Positions 1 through 5,616 of a stretch of DNA of 5,616 bases are shown here, piece after piece; positions within the stretch are counted from its first letter, which is position 1; every line of letters starts with the position of its first letter. This DNA is from Thioalkalivibrio sp. Its GTDB lineage: Bacteria > Pseudomonadota > Gammaproteobacteria > Ectothiorhodospirales > Ectothiorhodospiraceae. The stretch is from the NCBI GenBank assembly GCA_007133115.1, contig SLNI01000172.1:1-5616 (forward strand), in the 5' to 3' direction. The position numbers were made by a program, and so were the translations under genes. The notes under the pieces are model-generated. The model was given only the letters and a program-made list of their open reading frames with translations. It made no database searches and was not told the origin of the DNA.

Positions 1-270
1 CACAGCGAGGACGAGGTCCGCTTCTTCGTCGAGGGCAGCGGCCTGTTCTGCCTGCACATCGGCAACGAGGTTCTGGGTCTGCATGCCGAGGCGGGCGACC
101 TGATCGCGGTCCCCGCGGGAACCCGGCACTGGTTCGACATGGGTCCCGCGCCGTTCTTCGCCGCGATTCGGCTGTTCACCCACACCGAGGGCTGGGTCGC
201 CCGATTTACCGGCGACGACATCGCGCGCCGCTTCCCGATGCTCGACCAGCTGCCTGGACCCGCGTCATGA
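1..270 (+). CDS. mtnD: Acireductone dioxygenase, C-terminal part (left-truncated)
   Basis: Only the last 89 codons are present, in frame from base 1 to a TGA at 268-270; about half of a typical ~180-residue protein lies upstream of the window. The enzyme is a cupin metalloprotein (Fe or Ni) that oxidises the acireductone of the methionine salvage pathway to 4-methylthio-2-oxobutanoate and formate (the Ni form gives an off-pathway product). The visible part starts inside the metal-binding motif HxHxxxxE: His1 and Glu5 of the fragment fit the second His and the Glu ligand, and His43 in [10 protein letters not shown] fits the last His ligand. The 42-residue spacing matches the His98-His140 spacing known for the Klebsiella enzyme. 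The typical sequence [12 protein letters not shown] makes the family assignment secure. The stop overlaps the mtnC start (ATGA), so the two are very likely co-transcribed and translationally coupled. Confidence 0.95.
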   Translation, partial: HSEDEVRFFVEGSGLFCLHIGNEVLGLHAEAGDLIAVPAGTRHWFDMGPAPFFAAIRLFTHTEGWVARFTGDDIARRFPMLDQLPGPAS

Positions 271-950
271 CGTCCGCCGTGTTGCTGGACATCGAGGGAA
301 CGACGACCAGCCTGTCCTTCGTCCACGACACGCTGTTCCCCTACGCCGCTGCTCACCTGGCCGATTTCGTGCGCGCCCATCGTGACGACCCGGAAGTAGC
401 GCGACTGCTCGCGGATGCGCGGGTGTACGCGGGCGCTGATCTCGATGACGAAACGCTGATCCAGCGCCTGCTGGCATGGATCGCGGCCGATCAGAAAATC
501 ACTCCCCTCAAGGCATTGCAGGGACTGATCTGGAAAGACGGGTACGCGCGCGGGGACTTCCACGGCCACATCTATCCCGATGTCGCCCCGACCCTGCGGC
601 TCTGGCATGCGGCCGGCCTGCGTCTGTACGTGTTTTCCTCCGGTTCCGAACAGGCCCAGAAACTGTTGTTCGCCCATACGCCGGACGGCGATCTGACCGC
701 GCTGTTCAGCGGTCATTTCGATACGCGAATCGGCGGCAAGAAGGATGCCGCGAGCTATCGGCGCATTGCCGACGAGATCGGGGTACCGTCCGAACAGATC
801 CTGTTCCTCTCGGACCGCCCGGAGGAACTCGACGCCGCGGCCCAGACGCGGATGGCCACGGCCGCGGTCCTGCGCGAGGGCGTGCATGGGCCTTTTGGCA
901 GTCATCGGACCGTACCGGATTTCACGACGCTGACCCCGCACATCGATTGA
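267..950 (+). CDS. mtnC: Acireductone synthase (enolase-phosphatase E1)
   Basis: Complete gene of 227 residues, a normal length for this cytosolic HAD-superfamily enzyme. It enolises 2,3-diketo-5-methylthiopentyl-1-phosphate and then removes the phosphate, giving the acireductone used by MtnD, whose gene lies just upstream. HAD motif I is [10 protein letters not shown] near the N-terminus, with Asp8 as likely nucleophile and Glu10 in the second position typical of E1 enzymes. The following [11 protein letters not shown] is also family-typical. Motif II is YVFSSGS (Ser124/Ser125), motif III the lysine in GGKKD (158-159), and motif [15 protein letters not shown] with Asp183 and Glu186/187. All catalytic elements appear intact. 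The ATG at 267 overlaps the mtnD stop by four bases; no strong ribosome site precedes it, so coupling is likely. It appears to be the last gene of the salvage operon, because a 335-base gap and an unrelated operon follow. Confidence 0.96.
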   Translation: MTSAVLLDIEGTTTSLSFVHDTLFPYAAAHLADFVRAHRDDPEVARLLADARVYAGADLDDETLIQRLLAWIAADQKITPLKALQGLIWKDGYARGDFHGHIYPDVAPTLRLWHAAGLRLYVFSSGSEQAQKLLFAHTPDGDLTALFSGHFDTRIGGKKDAASYRRIADEIGVPSEQILFLSDRPEELDAAAQTRMATAAVLREGVHGPFGSHRTVPDFTTLTPHID

Positions 951-992
951 CCCCAGCGATGCCATGGGAGCCGAACCCATCGCCGGGACAAC

Positions 993-1012
993 GTCAGCGG
1001 CGGCTGGCTGAC
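993..1012 (+). repeat. Small inverted repeat after mtnC
   Basis: GTCAGC at 993-998 pairs exactly with GCTGAC at 1007-1012 across an 8-base GC-rich loop. A shorter hairpin, ATGGG/CCCAT, lies just before it at 964-980. Both sit 14-60 bases after the mtnC stop, where a transcript end is plausible. Neither is followed by a T run, so they do not qualify as an intrinsic terminator; they may be 3' end structures or chance in GC-rich DNA. Confidence 0.25.
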
Positions 1013-1145
1013 CGCGGCGAGACCGGCATCCATTGCATGGGGCACCCTGCATAGCGCCGCGACGGCCCCGACAGGCACTGCCGCGTCCTCCGAGCCCCGT
1101 GTCCATGCGCTTGCTGTGGAGAGGCACGCGAATCCCGCTGTGGAG

Positions 1146-1154
1146 TGCTATCGT
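1146..1154 (+). promoter_or_regulatory. rsxA: Weak extended -10 candidate upstream of rsxA
   Basis: TGCTATCGT reads as an extended -10 element (TGN followed by TATnnT) about 130 bases before the rsxA start. No TTGACA-like hexamer stands 16-18 bases upstream. It is the best sigma-70-like match I found by eye in the gap, but it could easily be chance. Confidence 0.15.
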
Positions 1155-1224
1155 TACCCGCAATGGCGTGGCACGGCGGGTCCGCGCCCCACGAGCGGGA
1201 TTTCCTTCCGTTCGCCGCGTCCAC

Positions 1225-1247
1225 AACCGGGCCTGAGCAACCGGCCC
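1225..1247 (+). repeat. AACCGG direct repeat / GGGCC-GGCCC hairpin
   Basis: AACCGG occurs at 1225-1230 and again at 1239-1244. Overlapping these, GGGCC (1229-1233) can pair with GGCCC (1243-1247) around a 9-base loop. The element lies about 40-60 bases upstream of the rsxA start, where an operator or a 5' leader stem could be. Function unknown; chance is possible in such GC-rich sequence. Confidence 0.2.
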
Positions 1248-1285
1248 TTCGAACATGGTGGTTTGCCGCAACACTCGGGATTGCC

Positions 1286-1864
1286 GTGGAATATGCTCTG
1301 ATTCTGGTCAGCACGATTCTGGTCAACAATTTCGTGCTCGTGAAATTTCTCGGCCTGTGCCCGTTCATGGGCGTCTCCCGCAAGGTGGAGACGGCCACGG
1401 GGATGGGCCTTGCGACGACCTTCGTACTGACGCTTTCGGCCATCAGCAGCTACCTGATCAACGAGTACCTGCTGCTCCCGCTCGGTCTCGAGTACCTGCG
1501 CACCATCGCGTTCATTCTGGTGATCGCCGCGGTTGTCCAATTCACCGAAATGGTCGTGCACAAGACCAGCCCCCTGCTCTATAACGTTCTGGGCATCTTC
1601 CTGCCGCTGATCACGACCAACTGCGCGGTGCTGGGCGTGGCCCTGCTGAACGTTCAGGAGGCCCACGGCTTCGTCGAATCGGCTCTGTACGGCTTCGGTG
1701 CGGCGATCGGCTTCTCCATCGTGCTGATCCTCTTTTCGGCCATTCGCGAGCGTATCGCGGCTGCCGACGTCCCGGTGCCGTTTCGCGGCAGCGCCATCGC
1801 CATGATCACCGCGGGGTTGATGTCGCTCGGCTTCATGGGCTTCTACGGTCTGGTGCGACTGTAA
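1286..1864 (+). CDS. rsxA: Rnf/Rsx electron transport complex subunit RsxA (RnfA)
   Basis: Integral membrane subunit of the Rnf-type complex, NqrE/RnfA family, about six transmembrane helices; with RsxE it forms the membrane core and is thought to hold an iron-sulfur centre between the two. From the GTG at 1286 the protein has 192 residues against 193 in E. coli, and it begins [16 protein letters not shown], aligned to E. coli MTDYLLLFVGTVLVNNF. Signature segments are [18 protein letters not shown] (Cys25), [13 protein letters not shown], and [18 protein letters not shown] (Cys113), the two cysteines expected to bind the shared cluster. The in-frame ATG at 1145 would add 47 residues with no family counterpart, so I reject it. 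CGGGA at 1276-1280 is a weak ribosome site for the GTG. It is the first gene of the operon; rsxB starts two bases after its TAA. Confidence 0.95.
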   Translation: MEYALILVSTILVNNFVLVKFLGLCPFMGVSRKVETATGMGLATTFVLTLSAISSYLINEYLLLPLGLEYLRTIAFILVIAAVVQFTEMVVHKTSPLLYNVLGIFLPLITTNCAVLGVALLNVQEAHGFVESALYGFGAAIGFSIVLILFSAIRERIAAADVPVPFRGSAIAMITAGLMSLGFMGFYGLVRL

Positions 1865-1866
1865 TC

Positions 1867-2454
1867 ATGCTCAACGCCATTCTTGCCATTGCCGGGCTCG
1901 CGCTGACTTTCGGGTTGATCCTGGGTTATTCGGCGCAACGCTTCCGGGTCGAGGGTGACCCGATTGCGGACCAGATCGATTCCCTGCTGCCGCAGACCCA
2001 GTGCGGCCAGTGCGGCTACCCGGGTTGCCGACCGTATTCGGAAGCCATCGCTGCCGGCGAGGCCGACATCAACCTCTGCCCGCCGGGCGGCGAGGGTACC
2101 GTACTCGCGCTGGCCGACCTGCTCGGCCGCGACCCCAAGCCACTGGAGGTGGAGGTTCGGGAGAAGGCCGTCGCAATCATCGACGAGACGACCTGCATCG
2201 GCTGCACCCTCTGCATACAGGCGTGCCCGGTGGACGCGATCCTGGGCGCGGCGAAGCAGATGCACACGGTGATCGAGAGCGAGTGCACCGGCTGCGAACT
2301 GTGTCTGGAGCCCTGCCCCGTCGACTGCATCGACATGGTGCCCGTGCACGAGGGAATCTCCGGCTGGCGCTGGACCCAACCCGCCCCCTCTCCGATCGAA
2401 ACTCCGCTGGCTGACCGAAATCAGCGGGCGAAACGGGCTCGGGAATCCGCCTGA
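1867..2454 (+). CDS. rsxB: Rnf/Rsx electron transport complex ferredoxin-like subunit RsxB (RnfB)
   Basis: 195 residues (E. coli 192). RsxB carries electrons on iron-sulfur clusters between soluble ferredoxin or another partner and the rest of the complex, at the cytoplasmic face. Residues about 3-22 form one hydrophobic anchor helix. A 4Fe-4S domain follows: [10 protein letters not shown] with Cys46, 49, 54 and then Cys71 in INLCPPGG. Next come two ferredoxin-type CxxCxxCxxxCP motifs, Cys110/113/116/120 and Cys140/143/146/150, each followed by Pro. All twelve cluster cysteines are present; Cys154 is extra. The C-terminal tail after residue ~172 is polar, arginine-rich and not conserved. The ATG at 1867 follows the rsxA stop by two bases without a clear Shine-Dalgarno sequence, suggesting translational coupling. 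Confidence 0.97.
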   Translation: MLNAILAIAGLALTFGLILGYSAQRFRVEGDPIADQIDSLLPQTQCGQCGYPGCRPYSEAIAAGEADINLCPPGGEGTVLALADLLGRDPKPLEVEVREKAVAIIDETTCIGCTLCIQACPVDAILGAAKQMHTVIESECTGCELCLEPCPVDCIDMVPVHEGISGWRWTQPAPSPIETPLADRNQRAKRARESA

Positions 2455-2469
2455 ACGGCGCGGTTCCCG

Positions 2470-2475
2470 TAAAAT
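2470..2475 (+). promoter_or_regulatory. rsxC: TAAAAT box in the rsxB-rsxC gap
   Basis: The 28-base gap between rsxB and rsxC contains GTAAAATCGAAACC directly before the rsxC ATG. It is strikingly AT-rich for this window, and TAAAAT is one mismatch from a -10 hexamer. No -35 hexamer is visible 16-18 bases upstream (CCGCCT there). If used, transcription would begin within a few bases of the ATG, giving a near-leaderless rsxC message. It might instead be a simple unstructured initiation region. Weak call. Confidence 0.2.
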
Positions 2476-2482
2476 CGAAACC

Positions 2483-4051
2483 ATGCATCTGCATCGATTC
2501 CACGGTGGCCTCGAGCTCCCGGGCCACAAGGCGGAAAGTACCGGGCAGCCGCTGCTGCCCCTGGGAATTCCGCACCGTCTCCATGTGCCGCTGGCACAGC
2601 ACATCGGTGCGCCGGCCGTGCCGCTCTGCGCGCCCGGCGACTCGGTGCTGAAAGGCCAGCGCATTGCTCAGGCCGAAGATTACATTGGTGCCCACGTGCA
2701 TGCCCCGACCTCGGGCCGGGTGGTGGAAATCGCCGAGCACCCGGTCCCGCATCCGTCCGGACTGAACGCACTCTGCATTGTTCTGGAGCCGGATGGCCAC
2801 GACCAGTGGACCGACCAAGGCCTGGAGCCCTGGACCGACTGGCGCCAGCGTGATCCCCGGGAACTCCGGGAACGGGTACGTGACGCTGGAATTGTCGGCA
2901 TGGGTGGCGCCGCGTTCCCCACCTCTGTGAAGCTCAATCCACGGCCAGGCAAACGCATCCATACGCTGGTGGTGAATGGCGCCGAATGCGAACCGTACAT
3001 CAGTTGCGACGACACGCTGATGCGGCACTATCCGGAGGCCGTGCTGGAAGGCGTGCGGATCGTCGCCCACCTCCTGGATGCCGAACGGGTGCTGTTCGCA
3101 GTGGAGGACAACAAGCCCGCCGCGTTCCAGGCCCTCACGCAAGCCCTGCCCGAAGACGAGCGGGATCGCATCCGACTCATCTCGATTCCGAGCGTCTATC
3201 CCACCGGTGGCGAACGCCAGCTGATCCGGGTGCTCACGGGGCTCGAGGTACCCAGCAGCGGGCTTCCCGCGGATCTGGGCATCGTGTGCCAGAACCCCGG
3301 CACCCTCAAGGCCGTGCGCGATGCCGTAGTGCGGGGCCGCCCGCTGATCTCGCGAATCGTGACCGTAACCGGCCCGGGCGTGCGGGAGCCGCGCAACGTC
3401 GAGGCCCTCATCGGAACCCCGTTCGCCGATCTCGCGACCGCCGCCGGCGGGTACGCGCCTGGCGTCGATCGCCTGGTGATGGGTGGACCGATGATGGGGT
3501 TTGCGATCGCCGACGACGCGGTTCCGGTAATCAAGGGCACCAACTGCCTGCTCGCGACCCGGCCTCAGGACACCCCGTCGCCGGGTCCGTTGATGCCCTG
3601 CATCCGATGCGGCGAGTGCACCCGGGTCTGCCCGGCCAATCTGCTCCCGCAGCAGATGTACTGGTTTGCGAAAGCCCGGAATTTCGATTCCATCCAGGAC
3701 TATGGGCTGTTCGACTGCATCGAGTGCGGCTGCTGCGCGCTGGTCTGCCCCAGCAACATACCGCTGGTGCAGTACTACCGTTTTGCGAAGAACGAGATCT
3801 GGGCGCGGGAAAAGGACCGCCAGAAGGCCGACCTCGCGCGCGAGCGCTTCGAATACCGAAAATTACGGCAGGAACAGGAGGAAGCCGAAAAGGCCGCACG
3901 GCTCGCCCGCAAGAAGGCGGCTCTCGAGAAGCCGGCGCCTGCGGGCGAGAAGAAAGCCGCGATCGAAGCCGCGCTGGATCGGGCACGCGCCAAGAAAGCT
4001 GCACAAGCCTCCGAGACCCCGATCGAATCCCCAGACCCTTCGGATCGCTGA
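2483..4051 (+). CDS. rsxC: Rnf/Rsx electron transport complex subunit RsxC (RnfC), NADH-side subunit
   Basis: 522 residues, peripheral cytoplasmic subunit related to the NuoF/Nqo1 fold; it binds NADH and FMN and carries two 4Fe-4S clusters. The N-terminal domain opens with FHGGLELPGHK and includes the barrel-sandwich segment VHAPTSGRVVEIAEH (72-86). The nucleotide/flavin region has GIVGMGGAAFPTSVKL (136-151), NGAECEPYI (165-173), VEDNKP (207-212) and YPTGGERQLI (239-248). MGGPMMGF (333-340) is a further family signature. The two cluster motifs are CIRCGECTRVCP (Cys373/376/379/383) and CIECGCCALVCP (Cys412/415/418/422, with an extra Cys417), the second followed by SNIPLVQYYR. From ~440 the chain is charged, Ala/Lys/Glu-rich and probably helical. 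E. coli RsxC is about 740 residues because that tail carries several repeats; here there is one. The stop TGA shares its last base with the rsxD ATG. Confidence 0.97.
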   Translation: MHLHRFHGGLELPGHKAESTGQPLLPLGIPHRLHVPLAQHIGAPAVPLCAPGDSVLKGQRIAQAEDYIGAHVHAPTSGRVVEIAEHPVPHPSGLNALCIVLEPDGHDQWTDQGLEPWTDWRQRDPRELRERVRDAGIVGMGGAAFPTSVKLNPRPGKRIHTLVVNGAECEPYISCDDTLMRHYPEAVLEGVRIVAHLLDAERVLFAVEDNKPAAFQALTQALPEDERDRIRLISIPSVYPTGGERQLIRVLTGLEVPSSGLPADLGIVCQNPGTLKAVRDAVVRGRPLISRIVTVTGPGVREPRNVEALIGTPFADLATAAGGYAPGVDRLVMGGPMMGFAIADDAVPVIKGTNCLLATRPQDTPSPGPLMPCIRCGECTRVCPANLLPQQMYWFAKARNFDSIQDYGLFDCIECGCCALVCPSNIPLVQYYRFAKNEIWAREKDRQKADLARERFEYRKLRQEQEEAEKAARLARKKAALEKPAPAGEKKAAIEAALDRARAKKAAQASETPIESPDPSDR

Positions 4052-5097
4052 TGCGCTTCCCGACGCGGACCTCGCCCCATGTCGTTCCCGGCCACAGCGT
4101 CGGCGGCGTCATGCGCCAGGTTCTCTATGCGCTGGTGCCCGGCACGCTGGCCATGACCTGGTTCTTCGGCTGGGGTGTGCTCGTGAACGTGACGCTCGCG
4201 ATTCTGTTCGCGGCAGGGTTCGAAGCGCTGATGGTGGCCCTGCGGCGGCGGCCCGTCCTGGACACGCTCAGCGACTCCAGCGCCATCCTGGCGGGCTGGC
4301 TGTTCGCGTTGGCGATTCCACCGCTGGCCCCGTTCTGGGTGCTTCTGGTCGGCGTGATGTTCGCAATTGTCGTGGCCAAACACCTGTATGGCGGGCTGGG
4401 CTACAACCCCTTCAACCCCGCGATGGTCGGCTATGTGGTGGTGCTGGTTTCGTTCCCACGCGAGATCTCGCTCTGGCCCGCTCCCCAGTCGCTTCTCGAC
4501 AGCAATTCCCTGGGCTTGCTGCAGACGCTGCAGATTTCGCTCACCGGGCGTCTTCCGGACGGGGTGGAGTGGGACGCGATCACGCGCGCCTCGCCTCTGG
4601 ACCTGATGCGCGATGGCCTGGTTGCGGGGCAGACGGTCGACGAGATCACCCGCAACCCGATCTTCGGCTCCTTCTCGGAAACCGGTTGGGAGTGGACCGG
4701 CAACCTGTTCCTGCTCGGCGGTCTCTGGTTGCTCTACCGGCGCGTGATCAGCTGGCATATCCCGGTATCGATGCTGCTGACCCTGGCCACCGTGGCCGGA
4801 CTGTTCTGGGTGATCGATCCCGGGCAATTCGCTTCCCCGGCTTTCCATGTCTTTAGCGGAGCCGCGATCATCGGGGCCTTCTTCATTGCCACCGACCCGG
4901 TCTCGGCCGCGACGACTCCGCTTGGGCGTGTCCTCTTCGGGGCTGGCATCGGGCTGCTCACGTACGTGATCCGAACCTGGGGCGGCTATCCGGACGGTGT
5001 CGCGTTCGCGGTCCTGCTGATGAACATGGTGGCGCCGACGCTGGACCACTACACGCGGCCACGGATTTTCGGCCACTCGGACAACCGGCATGGCTAG
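4051..5097 (+). CDS. rsxD: Rnf/Rsx electron transport complex subunit RsxD (RnfD)
   Basis: 348 residues (E. coli 352), NqrB/RnfD family membrane subunit with a covalently bound FMN in family members, expected to help couple electron flow to ion movement. It opens with SPHVVPGHSVGGVMRQVLYALVPG, like other RnfD proteins. Hydrophobic helices are seen near residues 23-61 (two), 77-91, 94-110, 122-134, 217-232, 236-255, 266-281, 293-307 and 316-330. Conserved blocks are KHLYGGLGYNPFNPAM (110-125), DPVSAATTPLGR (282-293), GGYPDGVAFAVLL (311-323) and DHYTRPRIFGH (332-342). The flavin-acceptor segment is DAITRASPLD (175-184). E. coli has DGISQATPLD there, so the acceptor Thr is replaced by Ser181. 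The ATG at 4051 overlaps the rsxC stop by one base; upstream in-frame sequence is a shadow of rsxC. The last eight bases overlap rsxG. Confidence 0.96.
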   Translation: MRFPTRTSPHVVPGHSVGGVMRQVLYALVPGTLAMTWFFGWGVLVNVTLAILFAAGFEALMVALRRRPVLDTLSDSSAILAGWLFALAIPPLAPFWVLLVGVMFAIVVAKHLYGGLGYNPFNPAMVGYVVVLVSFPREISLWPAPQSLLDSNSLGLLQTLQISLTGRLPDGVEWDAITRASPLDLMRDGLVAGQTVDEITRNPIFGSFSETGWEWTGNLFLLGGLWLLYRRVISWHIPVSMLLTLATVAGLFWVIDPGQFASPAFHVFSGAAIIGAFFIATDPVSAATTPLGRVLFGAGIGLLTYVIRTWGGYPDGVAFAVLLMNMVAPTLDHYTRPRIFGHSDNRHG

Positions 5098-5616
5098 GGT
5101 GCTGGCGCGCGACGTCATCATCACTACCGTGCTGCTGGGATTGTTCGCGGCCGTCGGAGCCGGTCTCGTAGCCTGGGTGCACCTGGCCACGGAGGCAAGG
5201 ATCGCGGACAACCAGCTGGCGGTGACCCGCGCGCGCGTGTCCGAGCTGCTCAAGGGACTGGACTACGGGAACGACCCGGTCGCGGACCACACCACGGTCG
5301 GACACGCCCGTCTCGGCGGGCAGGATCTTCCGGTATGGTTCGCGCGGCAGGGGGACGAGATCACCGGGGTCGTGCTCTCCGCTGTCGCGCCCAACGGATA
5401 CAGCGGCAGCATCCACCTGCTGGTCGGGGTTGACCGAGCGGGCAATGTACTGGGCGTGCGCGTGACCCGGCACCGGGAAACACCGGGTCTGGGCGACGAC
5501 ATTGAAGCCGAGCGTTCCGACTGGATTCTGGGCTTTCGCGGACGCTCCCTGAACAACCCGCCGGTCGAACTGTGGCGGGTCCGCAAGGATGGCGGGATCT
5601 TCGATCAGTTCACCGG
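5090..5616 (+). CDS. rsxG: Rnf/Rsx electron transport complex subunit RsxG (RnfG), right-truncated
   Basis: 175 complete codons plus two bases before the window ends; the family is around 200-220 residues, so roughly 30-45 residues are missing. RsxG is a single-span membrane protein with a periplasmic FMN-binding domain, the FMN being attached covalently to a threonine by the flavin transferase ApbE. Residues about 9-30 form the hydrophobic anchor (VIITTVLLGLFAAVGAGLVAWV). The flavin domain shows APNGYSGSIHLLVGVD (100-115), VTRHRETPGLGDDIE (125-139), SDWILGF (143-149) and KDGGIFDQFTG (166-176), all matching E. coli RsxG. The sequence stops just before the expected acceptor: E. coli continues FTGATIT, so the Thr would be residue 178. 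The ATG at 5090 overlaps the rsxD stop by eight bases; without a clear ribosome site it is probably coupled. Confidence 0.95.
   Translation, partial: MARVLARDVIITTVLLGLFAAVGAGLVAWVHLATEARIADNQLAVTRARVSELLKGLDYGNDPVADHTTVGHARLGGQDLPVWFARQGDEITGVVLSAVAPNGYSGSIHLLVGVDRAGNVLGVRVTRHRETPGLGDDIEAERSDWILGFRGRSLNNPPVELWRVRKDGGIFDQFT

Larger units (their letters stand above)
951..1285 (+). other. Intergenic region between mtnC and rsxA
   Basis: These 335 bases separate the methionine-salvage block from the rsx block. Frames open through it give arginine- or proline-rich translations without recognisable family motifs, so I call no gene. I see no tRNA, no riboswitch I can name, and no classical intrinsic terminator (no GC hairpin followed by a T run). 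It does contain short inverted repeats at 964-980, 993-1012 and 1229-1247 and the hexamer AACCGG twice, 14 bases apart (1225 and 1239). By position it should hold the end of the mtn transcript and the rsx promoter, but no clear -35/-10 pair is visible. Confidence 0.7.

Noticed and set aside
964..980. ATGGG/CCCAT hairpin after mtnC as an intrinsic terminator
   Set aside because: Stem of only five pairs and no following T run.
1169..1183. TGGCACG resembling the -24 half of a sigma-54 promoter, of interest because rnf operons in nitrogen fixers can be sigma-54/NifA controlled
   Set aside because: The -12 half at the required spacing reads GTCC instead of TTGC, so the near-invariant GC is missing.
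1145..1285. 47-residue N-terminal extension of RsxA from the ATG at 1145
   Set aside because: No counterpart in E. coli RsxA; the family N-terminus starts at the GTG at 1286 and the extension is low-complexity Ala/Pro/Gly sequence.
951..1285. Riboswitch or other structured RNA in the gap
   Set aside because: I looked for cobalamin, TPP and molybdenum-cofactor type conserved cores and did not find a convincing match; a covariance-model search was not possible.
994..1443. Minus-strand 149-residue frame covering the mtnC-rsxA gap
   Set aside because: It runs into antisense of the conserved rsxA N-terminus and has no recognisable motif or ribosome site.
1843..3142. Minus-strand open frames of 273 and 321 residues
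   Set aside because: They lie opposite rsxB and rsxC, whose cysteine motifs are unmistakable; their translations show no recognisable domain.
2986..4050. Long open frame continuous with rsxD that would make a 703-residue protein
   Set aside because: It runs inside rsxC in another frame and gives an Arg/Pro/Gly-rich translation typical of shadow frames in GC-rich DNA; RsxD family similarity begins at 4051.
3775..5253. 492-residue open frame on the minus strand
   Set aside because: Antisense to rsxC, rsxD and rsxG, all clearly coding; the translation is Arg/Gln/His-rich with no family motif.
1..5616. Mobile element, CRISPR array, tRNA or rRNA
   Set aside because: No transposase, no regularly spaced repeats and no tRNA/rRNA signature seen; the genes form ordinary conserved operons with uniform composition.

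Overview
The window is one GC-rich stretch (roughly two thirds G+C by eye) with every recognisable gene on the + strand. It joins two conserved chromosomal blocks: the end of a methionine-salvage (5'-methylthioadenosine recycling) operon, mtnD-mtnC, and most of an rsx/rnf operon, rsxA-rsxB-rsxC-rsxD-rsxG. The Rsx proteins resemble E. coli RsxA-G closely in length, motifs and order. A high-GC gammaproteobacterium, possibly a purple-sulfur or Thioalkalivibrio/Ectothiorhodospira-type organism, is the likeliest source; that placement is inferred from memory of the families, not from a search.

Layout: 1-270 is the C-terminal half of acireductone dioxygenase (mtnD, cut at the left edge). 267-950 is the complete acireductone synthase/enolase-phosphatase E1 (mtnC), overlapping mtnD by ATGA. 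951-1285 is a 335-base gap with no convincing gene; it holds small inverted repeats and presumably the rsx promoter. 1286-1864 is rsxA, with a GTG start chosen by homology. 1867-2454 is rsxB, 2483-4051 rsxC, 4051-5097 rsxD and 5090-5616 rsxG (cut at the right edge). The final rsx gene (rsxE) and anything after it lie outside.

How they work together: MtnC converts 2,3-diketo-5-methylthiopentyl-1-phosphate to the acireductone and MtnD oxidises that to the methionine 2-oxo-acid precursor. RsxA-G(E) build the membrane-bound Rnf-type complex. It passes electrons between NADH (RsxC, FMN and two 4Fe-4S clusters), the ferredoxin-like RsxB and the covalent-FMN subunits RsxD and RsxG. Depending on the organism it makes reduced ferredoxin at the expense of the ion gradient, pumps ions, or re-reduces SoxR. 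Nothing in the window (no soxR, no nif genes) decides which.

I see no mobile element, CRISPR array, RNA gene or novel system. The point most worth a second look is in RsxD: the residue aligned with the covalent-FMN acceptor threonine is a serine (Ser181). Smaller ones are the very short RsxC tail with a single alanine/lysine repeat, a TAAAAT box just before rsxC, and weak or absent Shine-Dalgarno sequences through the operon.
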